Assembly (NCBI GenBank): GCA_021159005.1 | Contig: JAGGSN010000009.1 | Span: 1-48,510 of the forward strand | Source: Candidatus Zixiibacteriota bacterium | Lineage (GTDB): Bacteria; Zixibacteria; MSB-5A5; UBA10806; 4484-95 | DNA length: 48,510 nt | Direction of reading: 5' to 3' | Shown: positions 8,605-17,059 of the stretch, one piece after another | Layout of the letters: every line of letters starts with the position of its first letter | How positions within the stretch are numbered: position 1 is the stretch's first letter | Translations under genes and position numbers: made by a program | The notes under the pieces: model-generated | The model's input: the letters and a program-made list of their open reading frames with translations, nothing else | The model's database searches: none | What the model was told of the DNA's origin: nothing

Positions 8605-9069
8605 TTATTTTTTGAAGGCTTTATTTTCAACCGAACCTTCAATTTCGTAGTTTATGATTTTATCAAGATATGACTTAGGCAATGGGTATGGCTTGTTTTT
8701 GTATGCCTGTATGCACACTAAGGTAGTAAAGGCATGGATAGCACATTCATCGCTATCATTATAAATTAAATATTCGTAAGTGATGCTGGTTCGAGAAACC
8801 CGCGATGTTCTGACCATTATGGTAATCATCCTGTCAAAATAAAGAGGCTTGATATAATTACATTCTACTTTGGCCACCACATACTGAAGCCCTGAATCGA
8901 GAAAATCCTGATAGCCGACACCTATGTCTTTCCAATATTCGACTCTGCCGATTTCAAGGTATTTAATTATAACCGAATGATGAACGACGCCCTGCAAGTC
9001 GACCTCATAGAAACGGGTTTGAAAACTGGTTTTAAATTTAAAAAAGTCTTTATTAAATACTGGCTTCAT
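8605..9069 (-). CDS. Acyl-CoA thioesterase, YbgC/FadM-like hot-dog fold
   Basis: A 154-residue 4-hydroxybenzoyl-CoA-thioesterase-type protein expected to hydrolyse acyl-CoA thioesters in the cytoplasm. The family signature is clear at residues 17-42: F..R(F)YEVDLQGVVHHSVIIKYLEIGRVEYW, with the catalytic Asp in the YEVD segment and the hot-dog helix after it. The length is normal for the family. Its start overlaps the end of the upstream membrane sensor gene by 17 bases, so the two are translationally coupled. The substrate cannot be told from sequence. Confidence 0.87.
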   Translation of the reverse strand: MKPVFNKDFFKFKTSFQTRFYEVDLQGVVHHSVIIKYLEIGRVEYWKDIGVGYQDFLDSGLQYVVAKVECNYIKPLYFDRMITIMVRTSRVSRTSITYEYLIYNDSDECAIHAFTTLVCIQAYKNKPYPLPKSYLDKIINYEIEGSVENKAFKK

Positions 9070-11287
9070 TTTGATTGCGCCATTCGGTTAATATGCGGTT
9101 TAATTGTTCCAACCTGAAAGGTTTATTGAGCACTGCATCGACTCCGGCATCCTCCAATGTTGATTTATACAGATTTACGCCCCATGTTGATATTAAAATC
9201 GTATATATCCGGCTGTCAAAATCCTTTATTTGGCGGGATAACTCAAGTCCGGGAATATCCTGTAAGGATATATCAATGACAGCTATATCAACAGGCTCAC
9301 GGTTATAGCGGGCTGATTCGAGGTAGGCTAAGCCCGCCGATGCTGATGTTTCAGCGTGAAAATTATATTCGGTTTCGGAAAATATATCTTTTAGAAGCTC
9401 TGTGAAAACACTATTGCTTTCAATGGCTAAAACCGTAATTTTCTTTGTTTGTTTATCAACAACCCCGCCAATTTCTAAATCTGCCGGCGGCGTCTTTAAT
9501 CGCCCGGGCAATTCTATCATGATATTGTGAAGTCCGGCGTGTTTAATTAATTCAGGCGATGGGAATTTAAGATTGACCTCGCCCTCTATTGTCAGGGTAA
9601 TGATGTCATTTAGTGATGATGTCTTCAGCCTAACTCGTTTACCATCGAGAATTGATTCCTTTAATATATCCTTGATAATTTTCTCGAAGCCGCTTTTATC
9701 GGATTCCATCTCAGATAGTTTTATTCCCGGATGAAAATCAACGTCTAAGTTTTCTTTGTCGAGCGCAGTCTGTATTATTTCATCGAAGCTATTTTTTTTG
9801 CCTATCTTTTGCAATATCCGCAATCCCTTAAAAGCCGGGCGTTCTAAATTAACAAGCCATTGTTTAAGTTCGCTGATATTAACATAGTCGCCGTTTTGAG
9901 AGAGACGAGCAAATGCCGATTGGATATTTTCAGTTATAGAATTTAAAATCGGGGCTAACTGTTCGCTGACTTTTTCCAATTCCTTATTGTCCGGTTCAGA
10001 TAAATTCAGCTTCTGGTTTTCCGAATGAATCCGGCTTTTAATATACTCTAAATTGGCTAAGTATTCCAAAAGCTGTATGTCATCATTAAATTCTTGCAAA
10101 TCAGAAATTCTGGCAGCATCAACAGCAAAAACCGCAAACCAGCTGTCAGAGAATGAAAGGCAGCAGCAGACCGCTTTTTTATTCTTGAAACTAACACCGG
10201 TAAAAAACTCCGGAATATCCTCAAAATCAGCTTTGAAAAACTTGCCCGGTTTAATAATGGTTTGAATAAAATCGGCGTTGATATGCTTGTTTATAAGAGC
10301 GTTGTTATCATCATGGGGGCTGTCAATGTCAGGCCAATAAATAGAGCGGCACCTACCGGATGAGATTGTAATAACGCAAAACGGCAGACCGCCGAATAGT
10401 TTTGCCGGATAGTCAGCCAACATCCCAAAAATCGAGCTTTTAGCATTGTAAAGGTTATGCTTTAAGTCTGCAAATAGCCGATGGTAAAACTCGATTGTAT
10501 TTTTTAGAAGCTTGTAGGCGGCAGTCATTCGCCTGTTTTCCCGTCCCAAAGCCAGTGCTTGGCCAAGTTTGCAGCCAAATTCCTCAAGCGTAGTTATATC
10601 AAGCATTCCGCGATGGTATTTCTTGCGGCCAAGCAATGTAATTACTCCCCAGCATTCGTTATCGACAATGATTGGCGCAACTGCCAAGAATGAGTAGCCC
10701 TCGATTTTACCGCCGAAAAATTGGTAGTCGGGGCTGACGCGGAGATCGCGGATAATTAGCACTCGCTTATTCTGAATTGTCCTGCCTATCGCCGATTGTC
10801 CCGGTTGTAATTGCTCGAGTTTTTTTGCGCAGGATGGAGCCAGACCGCGATAACTGCCCATTATAAGCATGTTTCTCGGCTTGTGAAAAATATGAATAGC
10901 GCCCGAATTGAGCGAGAAAAGTTCGAGGTATCTATCTAATGAATAGTTTAACAATTCGATTAAATTTTCACGACTGGCGGCAACATGTAGAATATCACCA
11001 AGAGTTCTTGCCTGAAATTCGGCAGCCGTATTGTTTTTCCGCTGGCTGAATCCAACCATTAATCGATATATCCCGATTGTAAAGAAAATTATTCCTATAC
11101 CAAATAGAAGCGTTGGGATAATATCATAAGGCTTGCTGATAGCTATGGCAGCTGTTATTGCCGAAACGATTATAACAATTGAACCAAACCAGCTCAAGGT
11201 ACTTTTGGTCTGATGCTTAAAATGTAAAACAAGCAGACAGCCAATCGCAAACAATCCAACCGCAAGAAATAAAATGAAGCTATACAT
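9053..11287 (-). CDS. Membrane sensor with GAF domain and C-terminal receiver, degenerate kinase core
   Basis: A 744-residue protein. Three transmembrane helices occupy about residues 3-80. A GAF domain follows (about 95-240; LFSLNSGAIHIF, then AVAPIIVDNECWGVITLLGRK). The middle resembles a second sensor segment and a histidine-kinase core that has lost its phospho-acceptor and ATP-binding motifs. The last ~120 residues are a receiver with phospho-Asp (VIDISLQDIPG) and Lys (NKPF), but the first acidic pair is reduced to a single Glu in VLAIESNS. Phosphorylation is thus possible but uncertain. It lies 39 bases after miaB and overlaps the thioesterase gene, forming an operon. The role is unknown; a scaffold or signal integrator is more likely than an active kinase. 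Confidence 0.75.
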   Translation of the reverse strand: MYSFILFLAVGLFAIGCLLVLHFKHQTKSTLSWFGSIVIIVSAITAAIAISKPYDIIPTLLFGIGIIFFTIGIYRLMVGFSQRKNNTAAEFQARTLGDILHVAASRENLIELLNYSLDRYLELFSLNSGAIHIFHKPRNMLIMGSYRGLAPSCAKKLEQLQPGQSAIGRTIQNKRVLIIRDLRVSPDYQFFGGKIEGYSFLAVAPIIVDNECWGVITLLGRKKYHRGMLDITTLEEFGCKLGQALALGRENRRMTAAYKLLKNTIEFYHRLFADLKHNLYNAKSSIFGMLADYPAKLFGGLPFCVITISSGRCRSIYWPDIDSPHDDNNALINKHINADFIQTIIKPGKFFKADFEDIPEFFTGVSFKNKKAVCCCLSFSDSWFAVFAVDAARISDLQEFNDDIQLLEYLANLEYIKSRIHSENQKLNLSEPDNKELEKVSEQLAPILNSITENIQSAFARLSQNGDYVNISELKQWLVNLERPAFKGLRILQKIGKKNSFDEIIQTALDKENLDVDFHPGIKLSEMESDKSGFEKIIKDILKESILDGKRVRLKTSSLNDIITLTIEGEVNLKFPSPELIKHAGLHNIMIELPGRLKTPPADLEIGGVVDKQTKKITVLAIESNSVFTELLKDIFSETEYNFHAETSASAGLAYLESARYNREPVDIAVIDISLQDIPGLELSRQIKDFDSRIYTILISTWGVNLYKSTLEDAGVDAVLNKPFRLEQLNRILTEWRNQNEASI

Positions 11288-11326
11288 AGTTAAATTATCC
11301 TATAGTCGCAGGCTTTTGTCAAGGGT

Positions 11327-12628
11327 TTATGCAAATTTTTCAAAGCTGGCAAACAGAGTTTTGGCCTTAGACAGCGCCACTTTTGCGAAAATCATATCAC
11401 CTGTTTTGAGGTCAGGCTTATCGGTTATTAATACCGATTGGCCGCCGCGGGTTTTGCCTTTCGGCATGATGGGTTTCCGTCGGCTATGGCTGTCTATCAG
11501 TATTTCGAGCGATTGATTATTCCAGCGGGCATTTCTCGATTCGGATATTTTCTGCTGAAGTTCGATTAATCTGCTGAGGCGGTCGATTTTTTCCGGTTCG
11601 GGAATATCATCGGCAAGCTCGGCGGCTTTCGTTCCCGGCCTGACAGAATAACGGAACATAAACGCCGAGTCATATTCAATTTCCTTGACTATAGATATTG
11701 TCTGCTGAAAATCAGCCTCAGTTTCGCCGGGATATCCGACTATTAAATCGGTCGATAAGGTAATATCGGGAACGGCTTTTTTCAGTTTGGTGATACTATC
11801 AAGATAATGCGCCGTATCATAGCCGCGGTTCATCGCTTTGAGAATTTTATCAGAACCCGATTGAAGCGGCAGGTGAAGCGATTCGCATAAATTGATGTTG
11901 TTGTTGAAACAACCGATAAGCTCATCGCTGAAATCCTTGGGGTGCGAGGTTAAAAAACGCAAACGAGGGGGAGCATACGGAGCCAGCTTATTCAGCAGTT
12001 TCGGGAAATTGAGGTTGTTATCGTTATAAGAATTCACGTTCTGACCCAGAAGCGTGATATCAATAGCGCCCCGCTCAACCAGCATCTTCATTTCGGCGAT
12101 GATGTTATCGACCGGTTTCGAGCGAAGTGAACCCCTGACATACGGGACTATGCAGTATGAGCAGTAATTCTCACAGCCGCGGGTAATCGCCAAGTAAGCA
12201 TTAACGTTCCTCTTCCCGCCTCTTGAGGCTAAGCCGGGCAATTTGGCTTTTTCGTCTATATATACTTGCCTGTTATTAGCGCTTTTGATTATCTCAGGGA
12301 TTTCCGGGAGATAATCCGGGCCGACCACATAATCGACGCCCGGTATCTTATCGATAATTTCCTGACCAGCGCGTTTAGCCATACAGCCAGCGACAATCAC
12401 GATTAATAAGGGATTCTTCTTCTTGAGAGCCGCCAATCCGGCGATATGCGCCATCGCCCGGCTTTCGGCTTTTTGACGGACACTGCAGGTATTGACCACA
12501 ATCAGGTCGGCGGAATCGGGCATATCGGTAATCAGACAGCCATTACCGGCGAGGATTGATTCGAGCACTTCGCTGTCGTACTGGTTCATCTGACAGCCGA
12601 ATGTCAGAATGTAAGCTGAATTTAGCAT
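11327..12628 (-). CDS. miaB: tRNA (N6-isopentenyl adenosine-37)-C2 methylthiotransferase MiaB
   Basis: A radical SAM methylthiotransferase that converts i6A37 to ms2i6A37 in tRNAs reading UNN codons. The order is canonical: an N-terminal UPF0004 domain with three cluster-binding Cys (C12 in TFGCQMNQYDSEV, one in VVNTCSVRQKAES, one in VAGCMAKR), a radical SAM domain with RGCENYCSYCIVPYVRG (CX3CX2C), and a C-terminal TRAM domain (about 370-430). The 433-residue length is normal. The NQYDSE signature favours MiaB over RimO or MtaB. It is the first gene of a three-gene unit with the sensor and thioesterase. Confidence 0.95.
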   Translation of the reverse strand: MLNSAYILTFGCQMNQYDSEVLESILAGNGCLITDMPDSADLIVVNTCSVRQKAESRAMAHIAGLAALKKKNPLLIVIVAGCMAKRAGQEIIDKIPGVDYVVGPDYLPEIPEIIKSANNRQVYIDEKAKLPGLASRGGKRNVNAYLAITRGCENYCSYCIVPYVRGSLRSKPVDNIIAEMKMLVERGAIDITLLGQNVNSYNDNNLNFPKLLNKLAPYAPPRLRFLTSHPKDFSDELIGCFNNNINLCESLHLPLQSGSDKILKAMNRGYDTAHYLDSITKLKKAVPDITLSTDLIVGYPGETEADFQQTISIVKEIEYDSAFMFRYSVRPGTKAAELADDIPEPEKIDRLSRLIELQQKISESRNARWNNQSLEILIDSHSRRKPIMPKGKTRGGQSVLITDKPDLKTGDMIFAKVALSKAKTLFASFEKFA

Positions 12629-12685
12629 AGCATAAGCAAGATATAGTTATTAGTCGATTGGGGCAATATAAAATCATAGTTATCG

Positions 12686-12729
12686 CCCTCAGGATGTCAT
12701 CCGGCAACTGCCGAACTCTATTTTGAGGG
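12686..12729. repeat. Dispersed palindromic repeat, GGATG-type (copy 2)
   Basis: Arms CCCTCA (12686-12691) and TGAGGG (12724-12729) enclose the core AGGATGTCATCC and a small inner hairpin with CGGC/GCCG arms (12702-12713). The left half closely matches the elements at 25842 and, in reverse complement, 20087. Confidence 0.55.
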
Positions 12730-12848
12730 ATAAAAAGAAAAGGGAAACCCGACATTTTAAACTTTGATAAGTTGCTATATGCTGACTTATATTTAGTGTA
12801 TAATTTGAAGTATTTGTCATAATGTTTTAAAAGCAGCAGGAGAATAAA

Positions 12849-14181
12849 ATGAGCAGAGCATTTATTTGCATCGTGTTGTTTGTTGTTATAGCTGTATCAT
12901 CGGTAACGGCAACAACAATTCATGTACCGGCGGATACTGCCACAATACAGGGCGGTATCGATATGGCGGTTAATGGCGATACGGTGCTGGTTGCAGAGGG
13001 GCATTATTATGAGCGCATTAATTTCAATAGCAAAAGTATTCTTCTCACAAGCGAGTTTATGTTGGATGGTGATACTCTTCATATTCAGAATACTATCATC
13101 GATGCTGATACTTTGGTTTTGGGCGTTGCCGATACCGGGAGTGTTGTTTGCTTTGTAAATGGCGAGGATTCAACTTCGGTGATTCAAGGATTTACTATTC
13201 AGAAGGGTATTGGGACTATTGAATTTGAGACCTACCGGAGGGGCGGTGGGATTTATTGCAGCAGTTCTGATCCCACAATCAGCAACAATACTATAAGCAA
13301 TAATAGCATAAGTGAAAATGTTTCCTCTCGCAACTATGGCGGAGGGATTTATTGCAGGTTTCATTCATCTCCGACTATAAACAACAATACGATAGCTGAA
13401 AATTCTGCCTTATCCTATTTGAGCTATAGCGGCGGGATTTATTTTAGGTATTCTTCTTCAACCATAAGCAACAATACGATAACTGGAAATTCTGCTGTCA
13501 TTGGCGGGGGGATTTCTTGCGAAAACATTTATTCTATCACTTTAGCTAACAATACGATTACCGGAAATTCTGCGGAATGGTACGGAGGTGGGATTTTTTG
13601 TAGAAATCGCAATCCTATAGTTGTTAATACTATATTATGGGCTAATATCGCAAACTTTGGCGGTAATGAAATATACATTGACAGCGATTCTTCAATAATA
13701 ATTAACTATAGCGACATTCAAGGCGGTTGGGAAGGCGAGGGCAATATCGATTGTGATCCGATGTTCTGCAATCTTGACGATAATAATTATTATCTCGCTG
13801 AAAATTCATGCTGTCTTGGAGCTGGTGAAGGTGGTATTGATATCGGCGCTCTCGGGGTGGGATGTTCAGGATATCCATACTTAATGGGCGATGCCAATAT
13901 GTCTTTAGGTTTATGGCCGCCAAGTGTCATAGGCAGTGATGTTACTTATATGTCGCACTTTTTCATGGGGATGTACAACCCACCCTGCCTTATTTATGGC
14001 TTCTGGGCTTCGGCAGATATAAACGGCGACTGTATGATTATAGGTAGTGATGCGGTTAAGTTAGTTAGGTATTTCAAAGGCAAAGATGTAATCTCATTCT
14101 GCCCGGCTTATCCGCCTTTATGGTCATCCTCCGGATGATTGCCCGGATTACCCGCCGGATGGCTGGCCTAATTGTGAGTAG
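12849..14181 (+). pseudogene. Secreted beta-helix protein with dockerin-like tail, frameshifted near its 3' end
   Basis: An N-terminal signal peptide (residues 1-22, ending VTATTI) is followed by a right-handed parallel beta-helix of about 270 residues with repeats of the type NNTITGNSA..GGGI.C. The C-terminal part has two dockerin-like halves (GDANMS...GSDVTYM and ADINGDCMIIGSDAVKLV). The open frame stops at 14138 after PPLWSSSG. Dropping one base near 14133 continues as DDCPDYPPDGWPNCE and stops at 14181; this matches the preceding CPAYPP pattern and looks like the authentic tail. Thus the gene carries one extra base (or two missing), real or a sequence error. AGGAG precedes the ATG by 6 bases, and a TATAAT box lies at 12799-12804. 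Likely an extracellular surface or polysaccharide-associated protein; the exact role is unknown. Confidence 0.78.
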
Positions 14182-14191
14182 CATAATGCAA

Positions 14192-14217
14192 GTTGGCGCA
14201 TGAGGACGTACGCCAAG
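14192..14217. repeat. Dispersed hairpin repeat, GAGGACGT-type (diverged copy)
   Basis: Arms TTGGCG and CGCCAA flank GCATGAGGACGTA-like middle sequence. The copies at 47964 and 48351 have TTGGTG and CACCAA instead, so a T-A pair has become a C-G pair on both arms. This is compensatory change supporting a conserved hairpin. Confidence 0.6.
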
Positions 14218-14315
14218 CATAGAAAGAAGGGCGTATCTGCCTGAGGCGGACGCTCCTACACGCTGAGTATATAATATTTTAATATAGTATTTTTATTCGT
14301 ATTCATAACTATTAA

Positions 14316-16925
14316 TCATAACTCATCCTTAAGCCCCTGCAAAATCTTCAATGCCTCAAGCGGAGTTAAAGTATCGATATCAAATGCTCTCAGCTTCTCA
14401 GCGATTTTCGATTCCTGCGCCGAAAACAGCGATATCTGATATGACTGCTCAGTAGGTCGAGCTTTCTTAATCTTGCGCCTGACTGCATCCGGCGGTTGTT
14501 TTGCCTCAAGCTGATTTAATATCTTGTCGGCTCTTTTAATAATCGACATAGGCAAACCCGCCAGCTTAGCCACCTCGATGCCGTAAGAATCATCACAGCC
14601 GCCCGGCTTTATCTTCCTGAGAAATACTATTTTATCGCCCGCCTCTTTAACCATCACCTGAAGGTTGTTTATACCCTCATAAAGCTCCGCCATCTCGGTA
14701 AGCTCATGGTAATGAGTGGCAAATAATGTCCGTGAGGCAATCTTCGAGTTTTCACAGATATGCTCGGTTATCGCCCAGGCTAACGATAAACCGTCATAGG
14801 TGGAGGTACCCCGACCAAGCTCGTCTAAGAGTATCAGGCTTTGCGGCATGGCGTTATTGATGATGTTGGCGGTCTCGCTCATCTCGACCATGAAAGTAGA
14901 TTGTCCATGCGCCAGTTTATCAGCTGCGCCAACCCGTGTGAATACGCGGTCGGCAATCGATATGGAGGCGGTATCGGCAGGCACAAATCCGCCCATCTGA
15001 GCCATCAGCACAATCAAGCCCACCTGACGGAGATATGTCGACTTGCCCGCCATATTAGGGCCGGTGATTATCTGGATGCGTTTATCATCCGAGTTGATAA
15101 CGGCGTCATTGGCTATGAACTCGCCCGGCGGCAAAGATTTTTCCACCATCGGGTGACGGCCGGCTTTTATATCGATAAGTCCGCCTCTCCCCTTTTCATC
15201 ATCCTTATCATAGATTTTCGGCAGAGTATAACCATTCAGCTTGGCAGAAACCGCCAGCGACTGGAAGTAATCTATTCGGGCAGCCGCCGCCGATGTTGTC
15301 AGGATGCGGGCGGACATCCCCTTGATTGTGCCCTTAAGCTTGATAAAAAGCTCCGCCTCCAAAAGGTTTATCTTTTCCTCAGCCTTTAAAATCAGCTCCT
15401 CTTTAACCTTCATCTCCTCGGTGATGAACCGCTCGGCATTTACTAATGTCTGCTTGCGGATATATTCATCCGGGACTTTATCGACATGCGGCTTGGTAAC
15501 CTCGATATAATAGCCGAATACTTTATTGAAACCAACTTTTAGCGTGGGGATGCCGGTGCGCTTTCGTTCCTTTTCCTGAAGGCTTCTGATATATTGCCGG
15601 GCATCGGATATGCCATCCCTTAAATCATCAAGCTCTGATGAGTATCCCTTTTTGAATATGCCGCCCTCGAGATATGACACCGGCGGATTATCGACTAAAC
15701 CTTTCTCGAGAACCGGCAGGATGTCGGCGAAATCATCGAGCGCATCGGTTAATTCGGAGAAGACATCATGGCTTTCGGCCAAGCGGCGTTTGAGTTTTAC
15801 GACCGAGTCGAAGGAGGATTTCATGCCCAGCAAATCGCGCGGCGTTGCCCGTCCCGCCACGAACCGCGACAGCATCCGTTCGAGGTCTTTGATATCTGCA
15901 AGTATATCGTGAATATCATCGCTTAGGTTTCGGTCATTGTAAAACGCGATAACCTTTTTCTGCCTGTTCAATATCCGTCTCTTGTCAATCAAGGGCGCAA
16001 TAATCCGCCTTCGCATAAGCCGTTTGCCCATCGGTGTGCGGCATTTATCCAAAAGCCACAGAAGCGAATACTCTTTACCGCCGATAGAGCTTTCCACAAG
16101 CTCGAGGTTGACGATAGTGGCAGCATCGAGATACATCTCCTTATCTGCCGAGGCGCGCTTGAGCGTTTTGAGATGGTCGACCTGCCCCTTCTTAAGCCGC
16201 TTTACATAATCAAGCAATGCCCCTGCCGCGCTGATTGCCAGAGCCATATCGGAGACGCCGAAACCATCCAATGAGATAGTGCCGAAATGACGGTTCAAAT
16301 TGCTCTCGGCGAACTCCTTCTCATAGCGGAAAGCCTCGGTTCGGTAGGAGGGAATTTTATTTGATTTCAGCGTACCGGCTAAGGGGTTGTGATGGTTATC
16401 AGGCAGCAGCAATTCGGATGGCTGATAGCGGTTGAATGTCAGTTCGAGACGGTCGAGCGGCGTCTGGTCGAGGATGAACTCGCCGGTGGTGTAATCCAGC
16501 AGGGCAACGCCGGCCGTGTCGTCCTCGATATAAACCGAGGCGATGAAACTGCCGGTATCCTCATCGATAACGCCATCGACTGTGATGCTTCCGGGGGTGA
16601 GCACCTCGGTAACATCCCGTTTGACTATGCCTACCGCAAGCTTGGGGTCCTCTATTTGGTCGCAGACAGCTACGCCGTAACCGGCTTTGAGCAGACCGGC
16701 AAGGTATTTCTCCGCCTGATGATGCGGCACGCCTGCCAGCGGTATCTTGCCCGATTTGCCGTGATTGCGCGCGGTGAGAGTAATCCCCAGCACATCGGAG
16801 GCGATTTTGGCATCATCGCCGAACATCTCATAGAAATCCCCCATGCGGAAAAAGAGGATACGGTCGGGGTATTGCTGTTTGATTTTGAGATATTGGGTCA
16901 TGAGGGGCGTAGTTTTTTCGGTCAT
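14316..16925 (-). CDS. mutS: DNA mismatch repair protein MutS
   Basis: An 869-residue MutS ATPase that recognises base mismatches and small loops. The N-terminal mismatch-binding domain has the Phe-x-Glu motif in MGDFYEMFGDDA. The connector, core lever and clamp regions follow, then the ABC ATPase with Walker A GPNMAGKST, the ABC signature region, Walker B (LILLDELGRGTST) and the conserved FATHYHEL His. The C-terminal ~70 residues fit the dimer or tetramer-forming tail. Length and start (MTEKTTPLMTQYLKIK) are normal. No mutL is in the window. The upstream neighbour is the AT-rich HerA cassette on the same strand. Confidence 0.97.
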   Translation of the reverse strand: MTEKTTPLMTQYLKIKQQYPDRILFFRMGDFYEMFGDDAKIASDVLGITLTARNHGKSGKIPLAGVPHHQAEKYLAGLLKAGYGVAVCDQIEDPKLAVGIVKRDVTEVLTPGSITVDGVIDEDTGSFIASVYIEDDTAGVALLDYTTGEFILDQTPLDRLELTFNRYQPSELLLPDNHHNPLAGTLKSNKIPSYRTEAFRYEKEFAESNLNRHFGTISLDGFGVSDMALAISAAGALLDYVKRLKKGQVDHLKTLKRASADKEMYLDAATIVNLELVESSIGGKEYSLLWLLDKCRTPMGKRLMRRRIIAPLIDKRRILNRQKKVIAFYNDRNLSDDIHDILADIKDLERMLSRFVAGRATPRDLLGMKSSFDSVVKLKRRLAESHDVFSELTDALDDFADILPVLEKGLVDNPPVSYLEGGIFKKGYSSELDDLRDGISDARQYIRSLQEKERKRTGIPTLKVGFNKVFGYYIEVTKPHVDKVPDEYIRKQTLVNAERFITEEMKVKEELILKAEEKINLLEAELFIKLKGTIKGMSARILTTSAAAARIDYFQSLAVSAKLNGYTLPKIYDKDDEKGRGGLIDIKAGRHPMVEKSLPPGEFIANDAVINSDDKRIQIITGPNMAGKSTYLRQVGLIVLMAQMGGFVPADTASISIADRVFTRVGAADKLAHGQSTFMVEMSETANIINNAMPQSLILLDELGRGTSTYDGLSLAWAITEHICENSKIASRTLFATHYHELTEMAELYEGINNLQVMVKEAGDKIVFLRKIKPGGCDDSYGIEVAKLAGLPMSIIKRADKILNQLEAKQPPDAVRRKIKKARPTEQSYQISLFSAQESKIAEKLRAFDIDTLTPLEALKILQGLKDEL

Positions 16926-17059
16926 GCGGGCAAGTTAATGGTTTTTGGGAGTGTGGTCAATGGTTTAGTTGGGAATTGTTGGTGGGGTGGAATGTCGGGA
17001 TGGCCGTTATGTTAGAATATGATCTACTTAGCTTTAAATTTATACCTCAGTTTTGTTAT

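Noticed and set aside
8394-8642. Open frame of 82 codons on the minus strand
   Set aside because: It overlaps the thioesterase end and runs through two palindromic repeats; its protein has low-complexity, repeat-derived sequence and no ribosome site.
14841-15389. 182-codon plus-strand frame
   Set aside because: It lies wholly antisense to mutS and has no recognisable domain; it is a shadow frame.
16389-17015. 208-codon plus-strand frame
   Set aside because: Almost entirely antisense to the well-supported mutS N-terminal region; composition is that of a shadow frame.
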